NCBI GenBank assembly: GCA_036924085.1
Contig: JAVGWX010000004.1
Span: forward strand, 7,192,544-7,256,543
Length of the DNA: 64,000 bases
Direction of reading: 5' to 3'
Source: Ariolimax columbianus
Taxonomy: Eukaryota > Mollusca > Gastropoda > Stylommatophora > Arionidae
Shown here: positions 45,435 through 58,664 of the stretch, in pieces
Layout: each line of letters starts with the position of its first letter
Numbering within the stretch: position 1 is the first letter of the stretch
Program-made: the position numbers and the translations under genes
Notes under the pieces: model-generated
The model's database searches: none
The model's input: only the letters and a program-made list of their open reading frames with translations
What the model was told of the DNA's origin: nothing

Positions 45435-46370
45435 ATATATATGTCAGGACGGCAGAGACCGAAGACTCACTGATGAGGGTATGTACAATGAAAGAAGTGG
45501 TAAGTGGTATATAAAGGATTGACGTGGGCAACGAGAGCTGCTTGACAAAGGTGGTGATGCAACTGATAATGTATGTTGCTAGTGGGTTGGCACTAGGACA
45601 GATGCTTAAATACATGAGCTCATCCTGCAACATTCAGGACCACAAGACCCAATTGTGTACATATATTGCTCGGCCGGCAGAGAACACGTGCAGTTGAGGG
45701 TTTCGTCGATTTCAAAATGGCAAGGTGGTGGTGGTAAAATCAGCTACCTACTCCACTGTCACATCGACGATGAGGAAGGAGTTTGAGGTTGGTACAGCGG
45801 ACCTGACGTGGTTGGTGACGCAACCGGTGACGCACGCAGTGATACTGTCGGGGTAGCTCTGCATGCTCAGTAAGATATAAAGGTACAAGTTGGAGTACAT
45901 TGCTGCGATGGAAAAATATATGAGAGCCGGCAAATCCTGATACACCAAGACCAGACAGAGGGAAGTCAACACAAGTGGGCCTCACAACAGAAGGAAGACA
46001 CTTTTCAATTAATGTATATTGTACGCTTAATCCTTATGTATCAAGTATATTGTTTGTCATATTTCCCAATCATTCTATTTCATTCATTTTCGTTGTACAC
46101 CTCACTACACTGCTATCTTCACAATTGTGTATGAAATGTATGATGAGGTGTTTTTTTAAAAACAAAATAATTTAAAAAAAATATTTTTAAAATAATTTTT
46201 TTTAAAGGGGGGGGGGGGGGGGGGATATATATATTTAAATCAGGAAAAAAAAAAGAGATACGAATCAAGTATAAAGGAAAATAAATATACTACATCCCAA
46301 AAATGGTCCCAGGAAAACAATTGTGCAAATTTATGCAAATACCTACGGCGGACAACTAGGAACATCAAAA
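45435..46370. other. Stretch without recognised genes
   Basis: Short chance frames (for example 45740-45985 minus). It has an A/T-rich segment (46140-46205) ending in a poly-G run (about 46207-46223) and a short TA run. Confidence 0.4.
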
Positions 46371-46740
46371 GCGAGGAACAACGGGAGGAACATCACGGAA
46401 ATACCAGGCTAGGTACAAACAGATACACACACGCGTCCAAGCACTGGTTTATGCGTCTTAATATCGCCCAAATTGACTACGGTCTGGGGTGGAATAGGCA
46501 CGCCTCCGCCAGTAGAAACAAGTGAGGCAAACACATAACGAAAGGATAATTAAAAGCGAGGAACAACGGGAGGAACATCACGGAAACACCAGGTTAGGTA
46601 CAAACAGATGCACACACCCATACAAGCACTGGTTTATGCGTCTTAATATCGCCCAAATTGACTACGGTCTGGGGTGGAATAGGCGCGCCTGCGCCAAAAG
46701 AAACTAGTGAGGCAAACACATAAAATATAAAAATAAAAAG
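46371..46740. repeat. 185-bp tandem duplication
   Basis: Unit gcgaggaacaacgggaggaa... starts at 46371 and again at 46556. The two copies are over 90% identical by eye and share tttatgcgtcttaatatcgc and tctggggtggaataggc. Confidence 0.9.
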
Positions 46741-46756
46741 GTAATGAGCCTCTCTT

Positions 46757-47101
46757 ATGAACAACTCTGGAATACATTGTGTACTGCTCAGAACATGCAG
46801 GCGTCTGCGGCAACGAAGAGCTAAGGCAGTGGCGGGACGAGCTGTGGTGTTTGACACAGTGATGACAAGAGACGTGGTTGAGTTGATCAGAACAGTCATG
46901 GACAGTCTACAGAATGATGAAAAGACAGAGGATCGCGAAAGTGGATATTTGCGAAGGATGATAGATTTGGGAGTGACTAAGAGAAAAGAGATAAAGTGGG
47001 TTCTGTTTGGAAAGATTGGTAGAACACGATATCAACACCTGACTATGTTTGATATGTGTACGCCTGGCTGGCTCTTAGATGCAGAACGGAGAAATTATTG
47101 A
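46757..47101 (+). other. 114-codon open frame of unknown nature
   Basis: The frame starts 20-odd bases after the 185-bp duplication and encodes a basic, Arg/Asp-rich protein with segments LRRMIDLGVTKRKEIKWVLF and ARAVVFDTVMTRDVVELI-like helices. The composition looks more protein-like than neighbouring chance frames (few repeats, mixed polar residues). I recognise no family and see no splice, promoter or poly(A) evidence. It could be a fragment of a mobile-element protein or an exon. Confidence 0.25.
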
Positions 47102-50100
47102 AATGACTTTTGTGTGATGATGTTGGTTCTTAGGATGAGTAATTGATTATTTTGCTTTAGGCAAACATTATAATTTGTATTTCTTTTTTGTATATGTATA
47201 TATATATATATGCGTTAGTGTGCGTGTGTGTAAATACCTTTTTTAGTCGTAAACGGATATTATCTGTGTTTAATGATTGTCCTGTTGTTTTTTGCTACTA
47301 AGATCATCCATGATACAACTGTGCTACTGTTCAAACGTCATACATGTTTCATCCTGCATTCCATTAAAGACAGACAAATCAACTAAAGCGGGAATTTTCT
47401 GTTATCCATGATAGATGTGTGTGCTCTGGTCAGGTAACACAAAATGCATTGTAGAATGTTGTTTTAGTGTTACAACTAATCTAACTAGGCAAAGTAGTCT
47501 TAACAAAACATTATTAGACAAGACTACTCGTTCGTGATGAAGATAGAGCTTCAGGAAAATTCCAATATGGATGAGATATATATCCATTGAGCTGCAACAG
47601 TTGATGTGAGACAGGATGACTTATCGTGTATTTATTGAAGAATTGGCTGACGATTGCTTTAACTGTTCATTGGTTGAAAAGTATACTATTTCATTTCCAG
47701 CAACAAAATGTAATTACGAATATTCACTGAGCGCACACCAGTGCAAATTTTCTTTTTTTAAATATATTTTCAAATATTACGAATTGGTTATACCGACATA
47801 AACAAAACTTTTTTTTTTTTAAGTGATTTTTTTCAAAACATTTATGCATCAGCTGCATTGAAAGATGGGTCTCAGTGAAGTCGATGAGTTTGTCATGTAC
47901 AATTATCTTACAATAACCAGCGTCAGAATGTTATGTCAGTCATAATTAAGAATTGCTTTCATGTGGAACCAAACCTGGCCCTTAACAATTTAACATGTTA
48001 AATGCTGCTGTATATATCTAGTGTCTTGAAAATAGACATGACACGATTGCCTCTTTTCTGTAAATAAAGATGATTGAGATAGTGAATGTTTTCTAAAGGA
48101 ATATGTTTTTCATTATATTTATTTGTGTATTGTTGATTGTCTTTGCAAAACAACGTTTTTCTAATGTTTACATTTGACTAAATTTAAGTTTAGTTTTAAA
48201 GAAGCACATGCGATTTGATATTGTCAAAGATTGTCGATATTAGATCTCAATGTTAACTTTGATATTGTGAAGAAATTGTATATTACATGTGTTCAGCGAT
48301 ATTATTAGTAACCGATTAACAGTAATATGTGGGGAAGGTTTAGGTTGCAAAACTTCCTCAAAGAGTTTAAAGATTCAACTAAAAAAACTGTAAATGGTTA
48401 CTGCATTTACATTAACATGTAAAAACGCTATGTTCCAAATCAAAATGTGAAGGTATACACTGACATTCATATTTTTTTAAAGAAGTCTAATGCACAGTTC
48501 AATGTCAAAAAATGCTGTGTCAATGTGTATTTGTATATATTGTTGACGGTTTTTATTTATGGATTCTAATGGTGATGGCACTCCATTTTTCTCTTTGGGC
48601 AATACCGTTTTTGGGCGAAAGCAGGACGTATTGGCATGTGTATTTGCGTATATGTTTGTAATATGTTGTTGTCCATGTTCTACTCTGGTAGTTCTGCAGG
48701 ACAAAACTTGTTTCCAATTTCCATATATCTGAAGAAATGGTCATATTAAGCAAAATTCTCAACATGGCCATTGAAAATTAACACAGCGTGATGTCCAACG
48801 CAGGATGAATTGATTACAAACCAAGCGTACGCATACACACATGTAAATGTTGGACATTAAATCATTCCGTATTCAATAGGAAAAAACATAATGATTTATT
48901 AATACGACTTGATTAAATATATTTGTGAGGGTCAGAAGTTATGTAGCAATGAAATATTTTTTTTTTCAGAATTACTGTCACATATTGAGCTGATACAGAA
49001 ATTGTATTACGAGTGTATTGTTTTGCCTGTTTACATACATAATTCATATTTCTAGAGATTACCTTGACAAGGTAATGGGCTTCCCACTATTAAAAATGTG
49101 GTTTTTTATTATCTTAATTCTTGGAATTTTAAGTTACCATAAATTATTTGTTTTCCTTAGAATGAAGTCTCTTTATTTTGCCACATGTCCATTTTGATTG
49201 TTGTTGTAAGTTTGACAACATTTCATTACAACTCGTGACGTGAATTCATGGCTGAACATATTTGTTGAAGTTACTTCAATTGATTGAAGTTTCATGTAAA
49301 AGTGTAATATTTTAAAAATTCACAACCTACATGGGTTAATTCCATTTATATTAATATGTGTTTGTCGAATAAATGTAATGTAAAAAGGAAACATAATCTT
49401 TATCAAAGCTGTTTACATATGTTTATGCCGGTTATTATTTTCTCCAAATAACTTTTATCAATGTTCCATGTGGACATATTTTTGGTTATTTTAGTTCTCA
49501 CTGATTTTCAGTCTTATCGTACACAATTTGAAATAAAGTAATAAACAGTTGTATTTATATTTGTTATCATCATTTTCTGTCTTTATATTAATTCATCCTG
49601 TATTGCAGTATGACAAGTATGCATGTTACTGTTTGTGTCTTTTTGTACAGTTCAAATTACAGCAGGTTATTATTATTACTTTAATTATGAATACAAATAC
49701 CACGTATATGTTTATACATCCATGATGCGTGTGAAGAAGTCGCAGTTGAGAAGGCAAAGCGAAACATTAAACATGATTTTCGATGCATCGCGGTACAAAG
49801 TACTGCCATTTCTTGCCTGAAAACAGCAATTGGATATCATACTCCATCAAGACTGGACATTGGAAGATATATACTATTAGTTCACCTAACTAGTTAAATC
49901 ATAGTGCCAAATATGCATCAAATCGATCGCCCACCCCACCCCCACCAACATGCCGACGAAGAAATCTCAGTCTAGAGAACTTAAAAGTGCCGGTCCACAC
50001 CTTCTTTCTCCACAAAAGTAGAACATCCACGGTTTGACGCACTTTACAATTGAGCCCATTACATGAAGAAGAAGACAATGACGATATTGGCAACTATTGG

Positions 50101-50365
50101 CCAATCACGCGTCTCCAGCTCTCCTACAACATATTCACGACATGTAAACTTGGTACATGACATAGACAGATGACGTGGGGATATGGAGATGTCTTCATGT
50201 GTGCACCAACGACCTTACCAGTAATGGGAAGACCAGACCTACCATTACACTTCTTAAAATCCCTCAAAGACTTAACGCAGCGTAATATCAAGGATTTCGT
50301 CGCAGTTACATAATATTGGACCATAGCTCAATATGTTGCAGACCGATCGTAACATCCTGATATGA
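47102..50365. other. AT-rich stretch, nothing recognised
   Basis: Three kilobases of strongly AT-rich sequence with short TA runs and only short chance frames. No element motif was found on either strand. Confidence 0.4.
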
Positions 50366-50369
50366 TCAT

Positions 50370-51300
50370 AGCCCACTAATCTAAACCTTCGTCGACTTCA
50401 CGAAAGCATTGTACTTTGCAATACCAACATGCGTATGAGAGTCTCTAATACAATACTCGGTCGTCCCAGGGTACATGAGTCCTTGCTGAATGTTAGACAT
50501 ATAGCACGATTACATTCCACGCTTACCAGAGAATGGTAGTATTACTAATACAGAAAGGAGTAAGTCAAGGGGATTCCATCTTGCATAGTCTTTTTTTCCC
50601 GCATACTAAGAATCCGTGATCAGTCATGGCGATTTTGGATATCAACTGAATAAACGTATATGGCAGCCGACTAAATCACCTTCGCGTTACGGATGACATG
50701 GAACACATAACACAGGTCGTCACAGACACACATTACATAATGACATCGCTCCAATTTGAGTGGAACTCGAACAGAACAAGTGCAATATTAAAGTCATGCG
50801 CAATCGATTTGCTTCCAACAACCCAGTCAACCTCAATTGAAGTATGTCGTATAAAGTGTATGATTACATTTGCCTTTATCGCATGCTCGTCATGCCGAAC
50901 GACATGTAAAGATGGCATCTCCCGGGTCCAGATGTTATCTCGCCTATATAACCTGTTCTTGCCAAAAGCGACAACAAGAACTGCATCCCTCTGTTGGACT
51001 CCCTAGCAGTGCAACCTGCAGAATGTTGTGCAGCGGAAACAAAGTCATTCACGAGAAGTGTATGTTCTGTATAATACTTTTGAGCCAGCGCACATACTGT
51101 CTACACAACTCTCACATGAGTCAATTGTACATATTGGAAGATGCAGTTACTTTTATAGTCAGTCTAACAACGTTTGGCAAGTCAGGCACTGCGTGGAACG
51201 GACAATCGATTAAGCACACCGACATCACTATGGAAACCTAGAGACACGAAGCGACCACAAGGTCGGCCACTAACACGCTGTTCGGACTACCTTACATTAT
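50370..51300 (+). pseudogene. LINE reverse-transcriptase fragment, heavily decayed
   Basis: Plus-strand reading with many breaks gives LIQKGVSQGDSILHSLFF (about 50545-50600; motif B, normally 'GVRQGDPxSPxLF'), NHLRVTDDMEHITQVV (50675-50720; palm, FADD lost to VTDD) and LKSCAIDLLPTTQSTSIE. Much later it gives GTDNRLSTPTSLWKPRDTKR and PQGRPLTRCSDYLT (51185-51290), the typical terminal 'RxTDxRW...WxPRxGKRxxGRPxxRWxDDI' segment. The pieces are in the right order over about 0.9 kb. The clade is RTE-like at best. Confidence 0.65.
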
Positions 51301-51448
51301 ACCTCAACATTTACGATTTTACAGCTTGGCGGATAATTGTCCACGCTCCAATATTGTCCATAAAGTAGACTGTCAAAAGAGAAGTGTTTACCCGCAAATG
51401 TGCAACCGTTTCTGAAAAAAAAATGGTTATCCAGTAATCCAGTTACAC

Positions 51449-51463
51449 ATATATATATAGATT

Positions 51464-51522
<59 letters not shown>
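51449..51522. repeat. (TA)n microsatellite
   Basis: An imperfect start (atatatatagatttatatatac) followed by a pure TA run. Confidence 0.95.
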
Positions 51523-51524
<2 letters not shown>

Positions 51525-53421
51525 CTTACTATTTACTTTTCCTATATATTGTACCACGGCGTACGGCAAAAGGCCCAGTGGTCAGTAAAACTGACTGGTC
51601 TGTTGTTTTTCTCCTGCATGTCGTGTACAGTGCATGCGTGTGGCATGTCTATGCATGCCATTAAGTGTCTTTGATCCTGGACAGAACATCACGTGCAAGT
51701 ATCGGTATCGCTATATCACAATCTTATCAGAGTTGTGTTCTTCATCTGGTCACATTAGACCGAAGCCTATTTACAGTTCTCCATTTTGGATATGGTAGGT
51801 GTGCTCCTGGTGCGACCTACTCATGTAACTTTATAGAGTTTGAAGATCTTCATAGGACAGGTTACATTTTTTGTTTCACCAAACTCCCTCTAGACTTGTC
51901 TCATTTTCTGCAATTGATATCCGTATATTTGATGTATTGAAAAATTGGTATGTTTATCTCTTTATTAAATTACATCAAAACGTGTTTTTTTTTTCTTCTG
52001 CAATTGGTGTTTGTAATATTAATGTTTTGAAACGTTGGTCGTTTTGTTTGTAACTGTTGCTACAATGCTGCTTCAGTTCCAGGAAAGACGCTATACAAAG
52101 TATCGGGCATATTTTTTTTCGAGTGGACTGGTTAAACAATGTAGTTACGATTAACGATGTCACATTCATTGCAGTAACGACGTTTATGGCGTGCTCATTT
52201 GTTGTTCATACTGGTCCCACGTTTTACGCTGTTGAAAAACACAGGTAGGGTGCCGATGTCGAGAGGATAAATGGCTGTGTTGTCCGTGTCGTTCGGAAAG
52301 ATCTGGTTGTGGTGTTGTTCCTTCCAGTGACTTCTGTTTGTTATATTGGCAATGTGTTGCCTTCAATGACAGTGTGTCGTCTAGTTTGAAATCATGAACA
52401 TGTTGTTACAGGGTTCGCGCTAATGTCCGTGATATATGATATGTATTGTCCTGTTGGCCTCCCTGAATCTCATGTGGTTAAAACCTTTTTGGGTTTTATT
52501 AGGGTTTAGTGTACTGTGGCATTTCATGACAGTATCATCCGAATTTTTAAGACTGCGATCTCGTTGACATATGTGAATCGCCTCGCCCCTGTAATCGTCG
52601 CATGACTATCTGTGTATGTATTGAACACATGTGGTGCCACTACACTACCTTGCTAAAGACCATGTTTGTGTCTTTCTCCTTTTCAAATGTAGCAGTCGTT
52701 AGTATTCTATTTTTGTTTGCTTTTGTTTGGATGAGTATCTCAGCTGCTTTCTCTGGTTCATGTTCAACGTTCGTCTTTAATCTTCATTGCCGACTTCTGC
52801 TCTACTTATCTTTAAGCTATCCACTATTTAAAACCTTTGTCCGGCTTAGAATTCAAGATATAACGTACGTAGATTTCTCCGGTCATTCGGAGCTCAAATG
52901 AGAAAATTTCATTTTTGTATAGTTGTGTGCAATGTTCATTGTTCTGCAGCTTATTGGGATTGAGCGTTTGTATATCTTGTTAACGTGTTCTATGAACTCT
53001 TAGCCTTTTGTGTGATATTGTTCAACTTTTAAGATTTCTTTTTCTAGGTCACTTGTGAAGAGGCCCAATTTAACTTTCCTTAAACTTATTTAGCGCATCC
53101 CACTTTTCCAGTTCTTCTCATTTCGAATCTGTAGGATTGTACATCCATTTTGTGAATATCTCATTACTATTCTGACAGCATGTTGTCTAAAATTAAGAGT
53201 TACCTTGATCATAATTATGTTTTAGGTGACTTTTTTACCGAGGAGCGCGTGGTCAAAAGGGCTTCGATTGTTACTTGATGACAAGTAGGACAGCGCATCG
53301 AATCTCCTTTAATGCAAATGCTTTTTTCATGTTGGGAAGAAATAAACACACAGCACACGACGTGACGACAGCGGCGACGAGGTGCATGTAGCAATCTGTC
53401 TGAATGTCAATCGTCTGCTTC
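51523..53421. other. Stretch without recognised genes
   Basis: Short chance frames only on both strands. Confidence 0.4.
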
Positions 53422-53435
53422 TATAATAGAAATAA
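53422..53435. repeat. TSD of the C2H2-ending LINE copy
   Basis: The 14-mer tataatagaaataa recurs exactly at 54333-54346. It flanks the 3' tail here and the 5' truncation point there. Confidence 0.8.
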
Positions 53436-54332
53436 TAATAATAGCTGTCCATCGTTGTCGATGAGGACTGCCGACATCATCCTTGTCACAGATTTCCGTG
53501 TTGGGTGTGGGTGCGCATGTGGCTGAACAGGCCAATGCGAGCACGAAAACATCTGCTACATATCGGGCACACGAGGTTTGTAGAAGGGGATGGTGTTCCC
53601 GCTGCTTGGGATTTCCGCGTCTCGCGTCTGATCTGGGCTTTCACAACACGGTCATCTTCACCGGCAGCTACACCCGTTTTGACTGCGCTTCTCCAGTTAG
53701 ATCTGTTTTTCGCAAGACATTCCCAGGTGTCGAAGTCGATCTGGAAACTTTTTAGTGGGTCCTTCAGACCGTCTTTCTTTGGGCGCCCTCTCTCTCTCTC
53801 AGCTCGCCGTAGAGAAGCTTCTTTGGGAGCCGCTCGCCTGACATACGGACGAGGTGTCCGGCCCATCCTAGTCGTGCTTTTTCTAGCAGTGCATGTATGC
53901 TGGGCATGTTAACCCTCGAGAGAACCTCGATGTCAGTGACACGATCTTGCCATCGGATGTGGAAAATTCGCCTCAGGCAGCTCGTGTGGAAGTGGTTTAA
54001 CCTCCTTGCATGTCTAGAGTATACAGTCCAGCTTTCCCAATCGTATAGTAGGGTTGGAATGATGATTGCACGGTAGACTTTCAATTTGGTCTTGACGCTG
54101 ATGCCACGATGTGCCCAGACCATCGAGCGCATTCTATCAAAGGATGTGCTGGCCTTTGCTACTCTGCTTGCCACCTCATCGTCTAGGCTGACAGATCTCG
54201 ACAGTGTGCTGCCCATATATGTGAATTTGTCTACGGCATTCAACGTCTGCCCGCTGACTGTAGTCTCTGGTTTTGTTTACGGCATGCCTGGTGCTGGTTG
54301 GTACATGATCTCTGTTTTGTTGGAATTTATGG
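53436..54332 (-). pseudogene. 5'-truncated LINE with C-terminal C2H2 zinc finger
   Basis: Minus-strand copy beginning inside the RT end segment (EIMYQPAPG near 54310). It continues with NAVDKFTYMGSTLSRSVSLD (54243 down), YRAIIIPTLLYDWESWTVYS, LRRIFHIRWQDRVTDIEVL and LGWAGHLVRMSGERLPKKLL. After one frame change it reads RERGRPKKDGLKDPLKSFQID and WECLAKNRSNWRSAV, ending in a C2H2 zinc finger (CPICSRCFRARIGLFSHMRTH, 53550-53490). A short ATT-type tail lies at the 3' end. Lesions are few: a TAA at about 54278 and a shift in the (CT)n run at about 53789-53802. It is bounded by an exact 14-bp TSD. Same broad family as 14.7-15.4 kb. Confidence 0.88.
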
Positions 54333-54346
54333 TATAATAGAAATAA
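54333..54346. repeat. TSD of the C2H2-ending LINE copy
   Basis: Exact copy of 53422-53435. Confidence 0.8.
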
Positions 54347-55794
54347 CATGGCCATACACGCTTTTCTTGTGTTTTCTCCACATGTATTTGTGTGCATGAT
54401 TTGTTCTTGAATGTAAGAATGTCGATATTTTATTTGAAGGTTCCACCTGCTAAATGTATATTTAACTCTTGTTTGACTAACACTGCACATCGAAAGTGCT
54501 GATTTGGTTTATCGATCACCACTTCATCCTTATACATCGGTATTGTGATAACGATGTGTACCCTGAGTTATGCGGATTTCTCCGTTGCGCTGATAGAACA
54601 GGCCTGATCAATTTTGTGGATGTTGATTGAAGTCAACAGGAGGGCTATTTTAATATTGGCCATGGTGTTTTTGTGTTGACACGATTGGCTGACACTGTAG
54701 TCGTTTCTAGAAAACTGTATACGTGAATTTATGCGTGAATTTACATCTGATGTATTGGTACGCGAGTGTACCTTGAGCTATGGATGCGTATAAGTAATAC
54801 TTGTCTAGCAAACGGTTCGCGAGACATAAATTGACATTCTTGTCAAGGTTCTCACAACTTTTAGAAGGGCTCTGGGTGGGTATCGTTTGTGTCCATTTAA
54901 TCGTTTCAAACCAAAGCACAGATATACATACGGAAAAAAAAATCCGACAGAAAACAATGCAGTATTACATACACCACCAACCAACAATGACAATTCAAAG
55001 TAGACACATAGAAACACACTATATTCTACATCAGTAATTTCCAGTTCCATTTAATCAATAAATGCGTTTTACATTTTCAGAATCGTTACCCTCATGGATT
55101 TACCTCCTATCACTGATTCCATTATTCATTTTATTCTTATTCTGCATTCCGGCGAAAGGGCAAGCTGCCATAAATGAAGGTGGCTAGAGGTGTCACACCA
55201 ACTGCATACTCTGAAAATGTTGCATACTATGAGGTGCCGAGAGCGGACTTTTTAGTGTAGAAATTGGAAATACGAACACTTTAACTGATAACTCGTGATG
55301 TGCTCTATGTCAGTGATAATTCAGTCATTCAGCCCATCATCATTCACCTTCACTATTACATGAAAACCCCGTCATTGTAATGAAATTATTAAACTTAATC
55401 AAACTCCAATGTGTAGAGATAGATTAATGTTGACAATTCATTTTATATTCTAGACGTCTAGTTTGTTAGTATTCAATTTTTCATTAAATCTTAATCATTG
55501 TGGTTTTGACTCTACATTTCTCAACAATTGTATATGAGAACATATGCAGGTATATGCTCAGATATTCTGCCAGCTGTGACCGCATTTCATAACATAGATC
55601 TTGGAGTAGGTTACTAGCATTATGTAACTGAACTAAGATATAACGCATAAATTGATTATATCTCAGAGAGTGGTATTGCCTTTTTTAATACATATAATCT
55701 TCCGATACAGATTACATTGGTGTCATCACGATCCACGTTAGCGTAAAGTTAGTGAAAGTAAGGACTTTCCTATCACGTGTTGAAGAGTGCGTAC
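54347..55794. other. AT-rich stretch, nothing recognised
   Basis: No element motif was found. Chance frames only. Confidence 0.4.

Positions 55795-55879
<85 letters not shown>
55795..55879. repeat. (TA)n microsatellite
   Basis: About 42 TA units. Confidence 0.95.
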
Positions 55880-55882
<3 letters not shown>

Positions 55883-56685
55883 TTCATGCAAGCATAGTAG
55901 CATGCACAGAGTGACTTCAGAGTGAGTGCAAAATTACAATGCTACGGCGTAAACCTACAACATATAAATTAATGATACATACTATTTGACTGGTGTAGAA
56001 TAGCTGACCGTTATTTGAACTGCACCATATGATATACACAATGACATTGGTTCTTGCCGTACTGTTTATATTGGTGATTGAAAAATAAGAAAGTAAATTT
56101 TCGGGAGAAATAAAATACATGTAAAGCAACTTTTTATTTGCAAATGTCAAACAATGGTTGTGGAAAGGATTCCGCACTTAAATAATATAAAAATTATAAA
56201 CCTATCAGCATAAACTAATTATGAATTAAATCACTGGATAAGAAGTCAAACAAAATCGAAATTAGATCAAATCTGCGTTAAAGATGAAATTGTTGTTTTA
56301 CAAAACATGCATTCGACAAAAAATATGTTCTTTAAATGAAATTTAGCCATGGCGGATTTTAAGAAGAAAAAAACATCATTATGTGAATCTTGATACATTG
56401 TGAGGAACATTGAACACATGCCTCTAGCCATAAATACCATGTACATGAAAGCAGTTTTTTTTATGAAATTGAAAAATACATGAAAAGATGTAATAAAGAG
56501 GTGAATCTATTAAGTAAATAAAAAGACTTATTCTGAAAATAATGTCGATGGTATATAAACAATTGTCAAAATCTACAATAGGAAATCATATTTCAAAAAG
56601 TGATGTACCAATTAAAATAGAAAGTTGATCACTGGAATTGCTATTTTTGTTTACTGAAAGACAAACAGGTAAACGTCACTGTTAA
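55880..56685. other. AT-rich stretch, nothing recognised
   Basis: No recognised element. Confidence 0.4.
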
Positions 56686-56689
56686 AGAA

Positions 56690-57435
56690 GCCCAACAGAT
56701 GCTACGCTGGACGGCACAGAGCTGCTGAAATGGCCACCACAAGCAATAGCACCCGATTTTTTTGAAGCTACAATTATTCCTCGCATGGCAATACAATGAG
56801 ATAAGCAATATGAAGACATTGCCACTAGCAGTAGATAAACGTTTGCGGAAGGAATAGGCTAACTACCGACAGCAGAGAGCGTGCATCGACCAAATCTTCA
56901 CGCTCATAGTAATTGTAGAACAGTTTGAAGATATGCAATGATCAGTTAACGTAATATTCATCGATTGTCAGAGCACATTCGATTACCTACGCGGACAATA
57001 ACTTTGGAAAATTCTCAAAAACTGGGCTTCCTAAGCAAGTCTTTAATTTCATAAAAATAGTTTACACTATGTCACAATGATGTGTGTGGCCCACTTTCAA
57101 GAAGTCTGCACTATTTAATATTTAAAATAGGAGTGAATACGTTGGTCTTCTTTCCTGTGCTATTCAGAATGACGATAGTAGTTTGTGAGAAATTCAACTC
57201 CTAACAGACAAATCGGCATTAGATGGACAGATTAAAAAACCTAGAGGACCTGGATTTATAACTTTATCTGGCACTACTGCATTCTAATGCAGAAGACGAG
57301 AAGGTGGAAATAGACGAACTATGCTGCATAGACAAACATATATGGCGTCACATAAATGCCACCAGAACTAAACCAACAGATCTAACACACATTGACTGGG
57401 TCCAGTTTAATGTGGAAAATGCATCTATACATCTA
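56690..57435 (+). pseudogene. LINE reverse-transcriptase fragment
   Basis: Plus-strand reading with stops gives LRWTAQSC, then RLRKE, ANYRQQRACIDQIFTLIVIV (56860-56920; normally 'FRxGRSCxDQIFTLRxIIEQ') and VNVIFIDCQSTFDYLRGQ (56948-57000; motif A with the first Asp kept). An LWKILKN-like helix and a QIGIRWTD-like segment (57205-57225) follow. It is the RT of a mollusc- and cnidarian-type APE LINE. The TA array at 57.44 kb ends it. Confidence 0.7.
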
Positions 57436-57439
57436 ACTA

Positions 57440-57725
<286 letters not shown>

Positions 57726-57831
57726 CATATGTAATGTATGTCTGTCTATTTATCTTCTTTGCGTTCCAAATACGGCGCGTACGATATACACTATGTATTT
57801 GTAGTTGTAACGGCGTGACACCACTGTTTTT

Positions 57832-57845
57832 AGATCCTGTATTGT
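57832..57845. repeat. Left TSD of the fourth LINE copy
   Basis: agatcctgtattgt is repeated exactly at 58651-58664. The first two bases of the right copy could be part of the tail. Confidence 0.85.
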
Positions 57846-58650
57846 TCTGTAACAAACGCTACACAGAACGGAGGGGCAGGAGCATTCCTGAACCTACCAA
57901 ATGGCAGAAAAATAACACTGTCATTCGCTACTGGTAAGTACACAAGCAATTTCAGAGCGGAGGCAGAAGCACTGAGGGCGGCAGTGGAAGAAATGGCAAC
58001 ACACAGTGAAAACGAGAGCCACATAGTCTTGCTGACAGATGCTCTCGCCGTAGTCACAGCGCTAAAAAGCCAAAAAAACACTGAGCTTAATGACTTAAGA
58101 GCAGCACTCTGCAAACTGTGCCAGCTGTCCGCACCAAAAAGGGTAGTGGTACAGTGGGTTCTGTCACACTGCAACATCCAAGGCAACGAGGAGGCAGACA
58201 GACTGGCAAAAGAAGGTGCAAGGCTACCACAAACAGATACCAGTATGACGTACGAAGAGTCAAAACGGCTTATCAAAGCCAGGTACATGACCAAATGGGA
58301 AACCGAACATACTGGTTACACCAAAAACGATGCCTATTACCAGTTGAACCGAAGAGAGCAGGTCGTTGTCCTCAGACTTCGCACTGGCCACAATAGACTG
58401 AGGTACCACCTATTCAACAAATTGAAGATAGGGTGTACCGACGAATGCCCGTGCGGTACTGGTAAAATGACCACTGAACATCTGCTGCAGAACTGCCCGA
58501 CATACGGGGATCAGAGAGAGCAGATGTGGCCATTGCCAGTGGAACTGCAAGACAAGCTCTATGGTAGTGGCGAGAGTCTCAGGACGACCGCCGCTTTTTT
58601 CGAAAAAATAATGGTTACTGTCTGACTGTGTACGCAGAAGAAGAAGAAGA
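57846..58650 (+). mobile_element. 5'-truncated copy of the left-end LINE (RNase H end, copy D)
   Basis: It starts within the RNase H domain at [10 protein letters not shown], right after the YTDG motif of the full copy, and runs through LLTDALAVVTALKSQ, SHCNIQGNEEADRLAKEG and CPCGTGKMTTEHLLQNCP to TGA (58623-58625). The same 3' end and (GAA)n tail follow. I count about a dozen differences from the 5985-6790 copy in 800 bp, so about 98-98.5% identity, with no lesion in the retained frame. It has lost the first catalytic Asp by truncation and cannot act alone. Its 14-bp TSD and high identity show a recent insertion. Confidence 0.93.
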
Positions 58651-58664
58651 AGATCCTGTATTGT
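58651..58664. repeat. Right TSD of the fourth LINE copy
   Basis: Exact copy of 57832-57845. Confidence 0.85.
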
